Below, in pieces: positions 6,573 through 12,527 of a stretch of 17,201 nucleotides of DNA; the stretch's first letter is position 1; each line of letters begins with the position of its first letter. The notes beneath the pieces were generated by a model that worked only from the letters and a program-made list of their open reading frames with translations, ran no database searches and had not been told where the DNA came from. Position numbers and translations under genes: made by a program. The DNA is from Kineosphaera sp032229625 (GTDB taxonomy: Bacteria; Actinomycetota; Actinomycetes; Actinomycetales; Dermatophilaceae), in NCBI GenBank assembly GCA_032229625.1, contig JAVTVZ010000020.1, positions 1 through 17,201 on the forward strand, in the 5' to 3' direction.

Positions 6573-7495
6573 CCGTAGAGCGATTGACCCGACGATTCGG
6601 CGAGCACACCGCCGTCGACGGCGTGAGCTTCGACGTGCCGGACGGGCGCCTCATCGGCTTCGTCGGCGGCAACGGCGCCGGCAAGACGACGACGATGCGC
6701 ATGATCATGGGCGTCCTGGCGATCCACGGCGGGCAGGTGCTCTACGACGGGCACCCGGTGACCGCCGTCGACCGCTCGACGTTCGGCTACATGCCCGAGG
6801 AGCGGGGCCTCTACCCCAAGCAGCGGATCGTCGACCAGCTCATCTATCTGGGGCGGCTGCACGGCATGGCCCAGGGGCAGGCGCGGGCGGCCACGATGGA
6901 GTTGCTCGAGCGGTTCGGCCTCGCGGACCGCGCCAAGGACCACGTCGAGAAGCTGTCGCTGGGCAACCAGCAGCGCGTGCAGATCATCGCCGCCGTGATG
7001 ACTGCGCCCCGGATGCTCGTGCTCGACGAGCCCTTCAGCGGCCTCGACCCGACCGCCGTCGACGAGATGGCCGACCTGCTGCGCGAGCACACGCGCCGCG
7101 GCGTGCCGATCCTCTTCAGCTCCCACCAGCTCGACCTCGTCGAGCGACTCAGCGACGGGCTCGTCGTCCTCGCCGGGGGTCGTGTCGTCGCCGACGGCAC
7201 CGCGCAGGAGCTGCGCGCCGGCGCGGCGCAGCGGCACCGGATCGTGCTCAGCGGCGACGCGGGCTGGGTGCGCGACCTGCCCGGCCTGCACGTCGCCGAC
7301 GTCGAGGGCGCGTGCGCGGTCTTCGAGGTCGTCGACCCCGGCGCCGAGCGGGAGCTGCTGACGCAGGCGCTGCGGCGCGGCGACGTGCGCGAATTCGCGC
7401 CGATCGTGCCGCCCTTGTCCGAGATCTACCGCGAGGTCACGACCGAGGCGGCGCGCGTCACCGCTGCGGCCGGGACCGCAGGAGGGACCCGATGA
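6566..7495 (+). CDS. ABC transporter ATP-binding protein (NatA-like, DUF4162 C-terminus)
   Basis: This is the ATPase subunit of an ABC-2-type exporter, 309 residues. Walker A is GNGAGKTT (about 35-42), the signature is LSLGN at 130-134, Walker B is MLVLDEP (Asp154, Glu155), the D-loop is SGLDP, and the switch His187 lies in FSSHQ. After about residue 215 comes a C-terminal extension ending in PPLSEIYREVT, typical of the NatA-like group. The start ATG is supported by GGGAGAGGGA a few bases upstream. It ends in an ATGA overlap with the permease gene. NatA-like pumps are described for Na+ export and for peptide or drug resistance; the substrate cannot be told from sequence. The upstream two-component genes suggest inducible expression. 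Confidence 0.95.
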   Translation: MLTVERLTRRFGEHTAVDGVSFDVPDGRLIGFVGGNGAGKTTTMRMIMGVLAIHGGQVLYDGHPVTAVDRSTFGYMPEERGLYPKQRIVDQLIYLGRLHGMAQGQARAATMELLERFGLADRAKDHVEKLSLGNQQRVQIIAAVMTAPRMLVLDEPFSGLDPTAVDEMADLLREHTRRGVPILFSSHQLDLVERLSDGLVVLAGGRVVADGTAQELRAGAAQRHRIVLSGDAGWVRDLPGLHVADVEGACAVFEVVDPGAERELLTQALRRGDVREFAPIVPPLSEIYREVTTEAARVTAAAGTAGGTR

Positions 7496-8772
7496 ACACC
7501 ACCGAGATCCAGGGCCGCCCCGACAGCGGGGTCTCGCCCGGCCACGACCCCCAGCCGGGCGCCGGCGAGCGCTCGCCCGCGCGGCGCGGCGCGGCCTGGC
7601 CGATCGTCGCGATCCGCGAGATCGTCGCGCGCCTGAGCGACCGCAACTTCCTCATCTCCACCGGCTTTACGCTCGTGCTGCTCATCGCGGTCTTCGTGCT
7701 GCAGGGCTTCCTCGCGGCGCGGGCCGCCGACTCGACGACGAGTGTCGCCGTCACCTCGCCGGAGGCCGCGCAGATCGTCTCCTCGGTGCAGGCCTCTCCG
7801 GTCCCCGGGTTGTCGAGCGGCAATGTCGCGCCCGTCACCGTGGCCGACGAGGCCGCTGCCCGGGCGGCCCTGACCGACGGCCGCGCCGACGCCTGGCTGC
7901 ACGAGGAGGGGGACACCTGGACCCTGAGCGCCACCGACACCCCCGGCGGTCAGCTGTCCGCGACGCTCGGCACGGCGGTCCGCGAGCACGTCCTGGCCGC
8001 GAACGCCCAGGCGGCGGGCACCTCGATGGGTGCGCTCACGCAGGGCGCGACGATGCAGGTGCAGGCCCTCACTCCGCAGGGCGACGGGGCCGACGCCGCC
8101 GACGACCTGGTGCGTCAGCTCAGCGGGCTCGTCTTCGCGATGCTCTTCTACATGGCCTCGCTGCTCTTCGGCATGGCCATCGCGAGCAGCGTCGTGGAGG
8201 AGAAGCAGTCGCGGATCGTCGAGATCCTCGCCACCGCGATCCCCGTGCGGCAGCTGCTCATCGGCAAGGTGCTCGGCAACACCGTGCTCGCGCTGGGGCA
8301 GATGGTGCTCTTCGTCGGGGTGGGCCTCATCGGGCTCAGCTACACCGACTACTCGGCGATGCTGCCCTCGATCCTCGGGCCCGCGGCGTGGTTCCTCGTC
8401 TTCTTCCTCGTCGGCTTCGTCGCGCTGGCCTGCGTGTGGGCCGTCTGCGGCGCGCTGGCCAGCCGCAACGAGGACCTGCAGGCGACGACGACCCCGATGT
8501 CGATGCTGCTCGTCGGCATCCTCTTCCTCGGGATCATGGCCTCCGGCACGGTCCAGGTCGTCGCGTCCTACGTGCCGCTGGCGTCGGTCATCACGATGCC
8601 CGGGCGGCTCCTGGCCGGCACCGCCGCCTGGTGGGAGCCGATCGTCTCCCTCGGCATCACCGTCGTCTTCGCCGCCCTGATGATCGCCGTCGCCGAGCGC
8701 CTCTACCGCCGCAGCCTCCTGCAGACCGGCGGCCGACTCTCCCTGCGCCAGGCGCTGAAGGTGCAGGAGTAG
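7492..8772 (+). CDS. ABC-2 type permease (NatB-like)
   Basis: This is the membrane subunit of the exporter, 426 residues. A roughly 40-residue cytoplasmic tail rich in Gly/Pro/Arg precedes helix 1 (about residues 53-72). A large external domain (about 75-205) follows, then a bundle of five or six helices to about residue 405. Between helices the segment SVVEEKQSRIVEILATAIPVRQLLIGKVLG is the coupling region characteristic of ABC-2 NatB/YhaP-type permeases. The ATG overlaps the ATPase stop (ATGA), with GGAGGGA five bases upstream, so the subunits are translationally coupled. It probably forms a homodimer with two ATPase subunits. No gene for an accessory protein follows. Confidence 0.93.
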   Translation: MNTTEIQGRPDSGVSPGHDPQPGAGERSPARRGAAWPIVAIREIVARLSDRNFLISTGFTLVLLIAVFVLQGFLAARAADSTTSVAVTSPEAAQIVSSVQASPVPGLSSGNVAPVTVADEAAARAALTDGRADAWLHEEGDTWTLSATDTPGGQLSATLGTAVREHVLAANAQAAGTSMGALTQGATMQVQALTPQGDGADAADDLVRQLSGLVFAMLFYMASLLFGMAIASSVVEEKQSRIVEILATAIPVRQLLIGKVLGNTVLALGQMVLFVGVGLIGLSYTDYSAMLPSILGPAAWFLVFFLVGFVALACVWAVCGALASRNEDLQATTTPMSMLLVGILFLGIMASGTVQVVASYVPLASVITMPGRLLAGTAAWWEPIVSLGITVVFAALMIAVAERLYRRSLLQTGGRLSLRQALKVQE

Positions 8773-8810
8773 GCGGGCCGCCCCGGCGCCCGGCGCGCCG
8801 GTCTGGGCCC

Positions 8811-8886
8811 ACGCTCGAGGTCGCGCTGGCAGCTCGGCGTTGCGGTGATTGCCGCGACCGTCGGCTGCAAGCGCGACCTCGAGCGT
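8811..8886. repeat. Long imperfect inverted repeat between convergent genes
   Basis: Perfect 17-bp arms, acgctcgaggtcgcgct at 8811-8827 and its reverse complement at 8870-8886, enclose 42 bases. Those add a further five pairs plus a wobble (8829-8834 with 8863-8868) and an apical hairpin at 8842-8855. The 10-bp direct repeat gccggtctgg lies outside on both sides (8797-8806 and 8895-8904). It sits between the permease stop (8772) and the convergent yagU-like stop (8926), so it may be a two-way terminator. The arm length and flanking direct repeats also fit a small palindromic repeat element. Confidence 0.85.
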
Positions 8887-8925
8887 CTGTGGGGGCCGGT
8901 CTGGCGCGTGGCTGGACCGGGCCTG

Positions 8926-9486
8926 TCACCGGGTCGCGGCGGCGAGGGGGACCTCGGCGTCGGGCTCCTTGGTGATGCGGTTGCGCAGGTCGCGGCGCAC
9001 GATCTCGATGCTCCACAGCCACACGACGTGGCCCAACGCCTCGGAGAAGTGCTCACCGAAGGGCTGGTCCCACGGCGCGGGCACGACGCCCATCACGGGC
9101 ATGACGACCAGGTGGAAGGCGACCCAGATGATCAGGCCGAAGGCAGCGCCCTGCCAGAGCTTGATCCGCGGCCAGTATTCGGCGACGACGCAGTAGAAGA
9201 GGCCGAAGCAGATCGCGAAGCCGAAATGCACGAGGAAGCTCATGATCGGGCGCTCGTTGCCCAGATAGCTGTAGGTGAGGTGCGACGTCTCCGGGGACAT
9301 CCCGAAGAGCTCCAGCAGCGCCTGCGGAGGGTTGGTCGCGTCGCGCTCGGGGCTGCGCGGCGGGAAGGGGATCTCCCAGCCGAACTTCACGATCGCCGAG
9401 AACACGCCGCCGATGAGGCCGACGAGCGCGGCGACGGCGACGCGGCGACGGGCCGGGTCGGTATGGGAGGGCAGGTTCGCGAACAC
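8926..9486 (-). CDS. YagU-like inner-membrane protein (DUF1440)
   Basis: This is a 186-residue membrane protein of the YagU family. The Escherichia coli member has been linked to acid resistance, but the mechanism is not established. Features shared with YagU as I recall it are the opening RRR..AALVGLIGGVFSAIVKFGWEIPFPPRSP, the central YCVVAEYWPRIKLWQG, and the C-terminal IEIVRRDLRNRITKEPD. Four hydrophobic helices are visible (about 17-34, 76-94, 103-124 and 139-152). The GTG at 9486 is chosen because GGAG lies five bases upstream and because YagU starts at this point; the frame is open further upstream. A possible -10 TACAGT is on the minus strand at 9543-9548. It stands alone, converging on the ABC exporter and diverging from the HAD gene. 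Confidence 0.9.
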   Translation of the reverse strand: MFANLPSHTDPARRRVAVAALVGLIGGVFSAIVKFGWEIPFPPRSPERDATNPPQALLELFGMSPETSHLTYSYLGNERPIMSFLVHFGFAICFGLFYCVVAEYWPRIKLWQGAAFGLIIWVAFHLVVMPVMGVVPAPWDQPFGEHFSEALGHVVWLWSIEIVRRDLRNRITKEPDAEVPLAAATR

Positions 9487-9740
9487 GACTACTCCTGAGG
9501 AGAGGGCGGGGGTGCGCCGCGACACGGGCGGCGGGCGTCGCGACTGTAGCCGCGCACCGGCGCGAAAAGGTCGGGCGCTGCCCATGAGTGGACGTCGCTT
9601 CGTTGTGCGAGTCGGCAGGGTCGATATGGGAACTCGCGGAGCCTGCGACCGCGACGCCGAGTCGGCCGGAGCGCGCCGCGCTGAGCCCGGTGTCGGGCCG
9701 GTCGGTGCGCGCGGCGAGTTCGGCAGACCGACGCCGGGGT

Positions 9741-9756
9741 GTCACCTGGCGGTGAC
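9741..9756. promoter_or_regulatory. Operator-like palindrome GTCACC-N4-GGTGAC
   Basis: A perfect 6+6 bp inverted repeat with spacer tggc lies about 170 bp before the HAD start and 255 bp before the yagU-like start. It resembles a dimeric regulator site. The half-site recurs, in the opposite arrangement, at 11157-11170. Confidence 0.35.
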
Positions 9757-9862
9757 GTGGGGAACACCTACGGCCCCGACGGTGTTGTACATCGCTCACG
9801 CATCGAAGCATCAGATCCGCTGCGGCGCCCGGGATGGGCCCGTTTTCGCCGCCGCAGCCGGC

Positions 9863-9881
9863 GCCGTCATCTCGCGACGGC
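9863..9881 (+). other. Hairpin in the leader of the HAD gene
   Basis: gccgtc (9863-9868) and gacggc (9876-9881) form a 6-bp stem with a 7-base loop, 41 bases before the HAD start. It could shape the 5' untranslated region or be a protein site. No known riboswitch pattern is recognised. Confidence 0.3.
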
Positions 9882-9922
9882 AGCTGCGCGGCACGCAGGA
9901 GCGGATCACCGAAAGGACACCC

Positions 9923-10822
9923 ATGAGCCTCACCCTCGACCCCCGCACCGCCGGGACCCGCCTCGTCACACCCGCCGGCGCGCCGGTCGACGGCCGCCAT
10001 GGCGGCCCCCTGGGCACCCCCGCCGGGCGCCACCTCGTCGGCCTCGACATCGACGGCACGACCCTGCACCACGACGGCACGCTCTCCCAAGAGGTCTACA
10101 CGGCGGTCCGCGGCGCCGCTGCCGCCGGGCACGACGTCGTCATCGCCACCGGCCGCTCCCTGCTCGAGGCCTGGCCGGTCATCGACGCGCTCGGGCTGCG
10201 CACCGGCTACGCGGTGTGCTCCAACGGCGCCGTCACCCTGCGCCTCGACCCCCGCGAGCCCGGCGGCTTCCGCATCGTCGACCAGGTCACCTTCGACCCG
10301 CGCCCGGCCCTGGAGCTGCTGCGCGACGCGTGGCCGGGCGCTGTCTTCGCCGTCGAGCGCGTCGGTGTCGGCTTCGACATCAGCGCGCCCTTCCCCGACG
10401 GCGACCTCTCGGGGCGCCTGCGCGTCTCGCCGTGGGAGGAGCTGACCGGCTCCCCGACGACCCGGCTCACCTTCTACAGCCCCGACGCGCAGGTCGAGGA
10501 GTTCGGCCACGCCGTCGAGCGCATCGGCCTGCACGGGGTCAACTACGCCGTGGGCTACACCGCCTGGCTCGACGTCGCACCCTGCGGCGTCTCCAAGGCC
10601 AGCGCCCTCGAAGGCGTCCGCCGCCGCCTCGACGTGCCCGGCGAGCGCACCGTCGCCGTCGGCGACCAGCGCAACGACCTGGAGATGCTTCGGTGGGCCG
10701 CGTGCGGCGTCGCGATGGGCAACGCGCCCCAGGAGGTGCAGGCCGTCGCCGACCTCGTCACCGGGCACGTGCACGACGACGGGCTCATCGACGTCCTCGC
10801 CGCCCTGCCGGCCGCGCGCTGA
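9923..10822 (+). CDS. Cof-type HAD-IIB hydrolase (sugar/nucleotide phosphatase-like)
   Basis: This is a haloacid dehalogenase-superfamily phosphatase of 299 residues, expected to act in the cytoplasm on small phosphorylated metabolites with Mg2+. Motif I is LDIDGTT with nucleophile Asp42 and acid/base Asp44. Motif II is VIATGRS. Motif III includes Lys225 in GVSKASAL. Motif IV is VAVGDQRNDLEML (Asp248, Asp252). The middle region (about 120-210) is the C2B cap of the Cof group. A 35-residue low-complexity N-terminal extension precedes motif I. The ATG at 9923 has GAAAGGA upstream; an ATG at 9999 is out of frame, and a downstream start would cut close to motif I. The specific substrate is unknown. 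It is monocistronic, followed by a GC hairpin. Confidence 0.92.
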   Translation: MSLTLDPRTAGTRLVTPAGAPVDGRHGGPLGTPAGRHLVGLDIDGTTLHHDGTLSQEVYTAVRGAAAAGHDVVIATGRSLLEAWPVIDALGLRTGYAVCSNGAVTLRLDPREPGGFRIVDQVTFDPRPALELLRDAWPGAVFAVERVGVGFDISAPFPDGDLSGRLRVSPWEELTGSPTTRLTFYSPDAQVEEFGHAVERIGLHGVNYAVGYTAWLDVAPCGVSKASALEGVRRRLDVPGERTVAVGDQRNDLEMLRWAACGVAMGNAPQEVQAVADLVTGHVHDDGLIDVLAALPAAR

Positions 10823-10839
10823 CCCGCGCGCGGGCGGCC
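10810..10839 (+). terminator. GC hairpin overlapping the HAD stop codon
   Basis: ggccgcgcgc (10810-10819) pairs with gcgc (10828-10831) and gcggcc (10834-10839), giving a 10-bp stem with a 2-base bulge and an 8-base loop. The stop codon lies in the loop. There is no T-run. It is a candidate terminator for the HAD transcript. Confidence 0.4.
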
Positions 10840-10899
10840 CGCACCTGGACGAACCCGCACCTGGACGAGCGGTATGGACGAGCGGTATGGACGCGTCCA
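10838..10899. repeat. 16-bp and 13-bp direct repeats with a 12-bp palindrome
   Basis: cccgcacctggacga occurs at 10838-10852 and 10854-10868 (period 16). Overlapping it, tggacgagcggta occurs at 10862-10874 and 10875-10887 (period 13). The last partial copy runs into the perfect palindrome TGGACGCGTCCA at 10888-10899. All units share TGGACG. The block abuts the 44-bp repeats and appears to be part of the same structure. Confidence 0.93.
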
Positions 10900-10992
10900 A
10901 GACGACAAATGCCTCTCCAGGACGTCCGACATGGAGCCGTCCAAGACGGCTGAATTGTCTCCAGGACGTCCGACAACATCGCGTCCAAGACG
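10894..10992. repeat. 44-bp tandem repeat, two full units and a partial third
   Basis: The core cgtccaagacg starts at 10894, 10938 and 10982, exactly 44 bp apart. A second core, tctccaggacgtccgaca, starts at 10914 and 10958, also 44 bp apart. The intervening bases differ, so the cores look more conserved than the rest. Each unit carries two small palindromes: CGTC-CAA-GACG (extended to GCCGTC-CAA-GACGGC in unit 2) and GGACGTCC. Forty-four is not a multiple of three, so each copy reads in a different frame, which argues against coding. The spacing is close to four helical turns. Confidence 0.95.
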
Positions 10993-11149
10993 GCTGTCGG
11001 TCACTCGTCCGCCGCGGAATTCACCTGGGCCACAAGGGAAGTCGACGCTCAGAATTGTTGTCTGGGAAATGCCCGACAAGGCCGGCGACTGTTGCCCAGA
11101 TCGCAGGTGCGTAATGGCGAAATCATCAGGGGCGCCCCGCCTCCGACGA

Positions 11150-11170
11150 TAGAAACGGTGACGCATCACC
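11150..11170 (+). promoter_or_regulatory. Possible -10 box and operator upstream of the 97-residue gene
   Basis: TAGAAA (11150-11155) is a -10 candidate. Two bases later the inverted repeat GGTGA-cgca-TCACC (11157-11170) would cover the start of transcription, where a repressor could block it. No -35 box is evident. The start codon is 30 bases further on. Confidence 0.35.
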
Positions 11171-11199
11171 ACGCGCATTGCTCACGGAGGAGAAGCACC

Positions 11200-11493
11200 A
11201 TGCGGACACAGGCCACGGACGGTGTCACCACGATCGGCGCCGGCGACGACTTCGCCGACCGCTACCCCGAGCTCTACCCCAACCATGTCGCCATCGCGGC
11301 GTGCATCCGCCGCTGGGCGGACGGCATGCGCCCCGCCGTCGAGCGCTGCACCGGCCCCGAGCGCGTCCTCTCCGAGGACGACTACATGCTCGGTTACGTC
11401 CGCGCGCTGCGCGACATGGCGACCCTGCTCGTCGACGGCGACGGCCTGCCCGACGGCCCCTTCTTCACCCCGGCCGTCGCTGCGTCCGCGTGA
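11200..11493 (+). CDS. Small protein of unknown function, 97 residues
   Basis: I do not recognise this protein. The ATG at 11200 has a very good ribosome site (GGAGGAG, seven bases upstream), and codon third positions are strongly G/C, both supporting a real gene. It is acidic and soluble-looking, with no signal peptide or membrane helix. A possible amphipathic helix spans HVAIAACIRRWADGMRPAVERC (residues about 29-50) and a second spans SEDDYMLGYVRALRDMATLL (about 58-77). Two Cys are present, not arranged as a metal site. It stands alone, after the repeat region and 150 bp before the rRNA methyltransferase gene, which has its own promoter-like site. The stop codon lies within an 11-bp duplication. 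Confidence 0.75.
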   Translation: MRTQATDGVTTIGAGDDFADRYPELYPNHVAIAACIRRWADGMRPAVERCTGPERVLSEDDYMLGYVRALRDMATLLVDGDGLPDGPFFTPAVAASA

Positions 11494-11505
11494 CGTCCGC
11501 GTGAC
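11484..11505. repeat. 11-bp tandem duplication over a stop codon
   Basis: gtccgcgtgac occurs twice in a row (11484-11494 and 11495-11505). The first copy carries the TGA stop of the 97-residue gene. The duplicated stop lies in another frame. Confidence 0.9.
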
Positions 11506-11630
11506 GTCGACGCGCCGTGGCGCCGCGATCGGCGCCGCCGCGACAGGGGCGACCGCAATCGGCGCCACCGAGGGGCCGACGGGTTCGGCGTCCGAGCTTC
11601 CCGCCCCGAGCCGCCGCCCCCGCGTGTGAA

Positions 11631-11636
11631 AATGCT
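11631..11636 (+). promoter_or_regulatory. Possible leaderless promoter of the rRNA methyltransferase
   Basis: AATGCT ends six bases before the ATG at 11643, in a small A-rich island (tgaaaatgct) within very GC-rich sequence. The ggggcc before the ATG is a poor ribosome site. It fits the leaderless layout seen at serS, less perfectly. Confidence 0.35.
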
Positions 11637-11642
11637 GGGGCC

Positions 11643-12446
11643 ATGGCCGATCTGCACCTCACCAGCCCCGCGAACCCGCGCCTGAAGTCGCTCGTCACCC
11701 TGCGGCGGCGCCGCGTGCGCGACGAGCAGCGGGCCACGCTCATCGACGGCCTCGAGGAGACGACGCTCGCCGCGGCTGCCGGAGCGCGGCTGCGGACCCT
11801 CTACTACTGCCCCGAGCTCTTCGGGCCCGCGGGCGCCGAGGGCCTGGCCGCGCTGCGACCGGCGGCAGCCGAGGTGGTGCGGCTGAGCCGAGCGGCCTTC
11901 GAGAAGGTCTCGTATCGCGAGGGCCCCGACGGCATCCTGGCCGTCGCCCGCGCCGTCGAGGACGACCTGACGCAGCTGCGTCCGCCCGCCACCCCGCTGC
12001 TGCTGGTCGCCCAGTCCGTGGAGAAGCCCGGCAATCTCGGAGCGATGCTGCGCACCGCCGACGGTGCCGGCGCCGACGCGGTCATCGCCGCCGACCCCGT
12101 CACCGACTGGGGCAACCCCAACCTCGTGCGCGCCTCCAAGGGCACCGTCTTCTCCGTGCCCGTCGCCGCCGCCCCGACCGTCGACGTGCTCGCCTGGCTC
12201 GCCGACCGCGGCATCGCGCTCGTCGCGACGACGCCGGACACCTCGATCGACTACGCCGACGTCGACTACACCGGGCCCGTCGCCATCGCCGTCGGCGCCG
12301 AGAAGCACGGCCTCGACGACGCGCTCCTGGCCGCCGCCACCCACCGCGTGCGGATCCCGATGGCCGGCGCCGCCGACTCCCTCAACGTCTCGACCTCCGC
12401 GGCGATCGTCGCCTACGAGGCCGTTCGGCAGCGCCGCCGCCGCTGA
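11643..12446 (+). CDS. SpoU/TrmH-family RNA 2'-O-methyltransferase (probably 23S rRNA)
   Basis: This is a SPOUT-class methyltransferase, 267 residues, that transfers a methyl group from S-adenosylmethionine to a ribose 2'-OH. Residues about 1-105 form the L30e-like substrate-binding domain (SPANPRLKSLVTLRRRRVRDE; FEKVSYREGPDGILAVAR). The catalytic domain has motif 1 EKPGNLGAMLRTADGAGADA (Asn131, Arg137), motif 2 AIAVGAEKHGL and motif 3 DSLNVSTSAAIVAYEAVRQ, the knot that binds the cofactor. Organisation and length match the RlmB/TsnR-like group acting on 23S rRNA; whether it is housekeeping or linked to antibiotic tolerance cannot be told. The ATG at 11643 agrees with the family N-terminus. 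A GC hairpin follows the gene. Confidence 0.93.
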   Translation: MADLHLTSPANPRLKSLVTLRRRRVRDEQRATLIDGLEETTLAAAAGARLRTLYYCPELFGPAGAEGLAALRPAAAEVVRLSRAAFEKVSYREGPDGILAVARAVEDDLTQLRPPATPLLLVAQSVEKPGNLGAMLRTADGAGADAVIAADPVTDWGNPNLVRASKGTVFSVPVAAAPTVDVLAWLADRGIALVATTPDTSIDYADVDYTGPVAIAVGAEKHGLDDALLAAATHRVRIPMAGAADSLNVSTSAAIVAYEAVRQRRRR

Positions 12447-12454
12447 GGCCCCCG

Positions 12455-12468
12455 CCCGACCTGTCGGG
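12455..12468 (+). terminator. Short GC hairpin after the rRNA methyltransferase
   Basis: cccgac (12455-12460) and gtcggg (12463-12468) are perfectly complementary around a 2-base centre, eight bases after the stop codon. The loop is tight, so only the outer four pairs may form. It is a weak terminator candidate. Confidence 0.3.
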
Positions 12469-12515
12469 GATGTCGGTGTGGGCACCCGCACCCTGGGGCC
12501 CGTCCCGCGCTGTGC

Positions 12516-12521
12516 CACGAT
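12516..12521 (+). promoter_or_regulatory. Possible leaderless promoter of the VOC gene
   Basis: CACGAT ends six bases before the ATG at 12528, and no Shine-Dalgarno sequence is present. The layout matches other starts in this window, but the first base departs from TANNNT. Confidence 0.35.
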
Positions 12522-12527
12522 GACGCT

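Larger units (their letters stand above)
9487..9922. other. 436-bp divergent intergenic region
   Basis: No gene is supported here. It should hold promoters for the leftward yagU-like gene and the rightward HAD gene. Visible structures are the -10-like TACAGT on the minus strand (9543-9548), the palindrome at 9741-9756 and the hairpin at 9863-9881. Short open frames in several phases look like chance GC-rich frames. Confidence 0.6.
10823..11199. other. 377-bp non-coding region with nested repeats
   Basis: The region between the HAD gene and the 97-residue gene is visibly less GC-rich than its surroundings from about 10900 on. It contains the short repeats (10838-10899), the 44-bp repeats (10894-10992), then about 150 bp without recognised structure, and an operator-like palindrome at 11157-11170. 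Small open frames here, on both strands, cross the repeats in different phases and resemble no protein I know. Confidence 0.7.

Noticed and set aside
8797..8904. Insertion sequence or complete MITE with target duplication
   Set aside because: The 10-bp direct repeats are not placed symmetrically against the arms and no transposase is present. I report it as an inverted repeat only.
10661..10678. GDQRND in place of GDGxND in the HAD protein as a broken active site
   Set aside because: The metal-binding Asp residues are intact and variation at the third position is usual in the Cof group.
10894..10992. CRISPR-like repeat
   Set aside because: Only two and a partial units exist, conservation is in two short cores rather than one uniform repeat, there are no distinct spacers, and no cas gene is nearby.
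11064..11093. Stress-sigma-type promoter GGGAAA ... GTT
   Set aside because: The 21-base gap between the elements is longer than the 16-18 bases normal for SigH/SigR-type promoters, and no start follows at a sensible distance.
10874..11152. Small open frames across the repeat region
   Set aside because: Several overlapping frames on both strands cross the 44-bp repeats in changing phases. They have no good ribosome site, and the repeat period is not a multiple of three.
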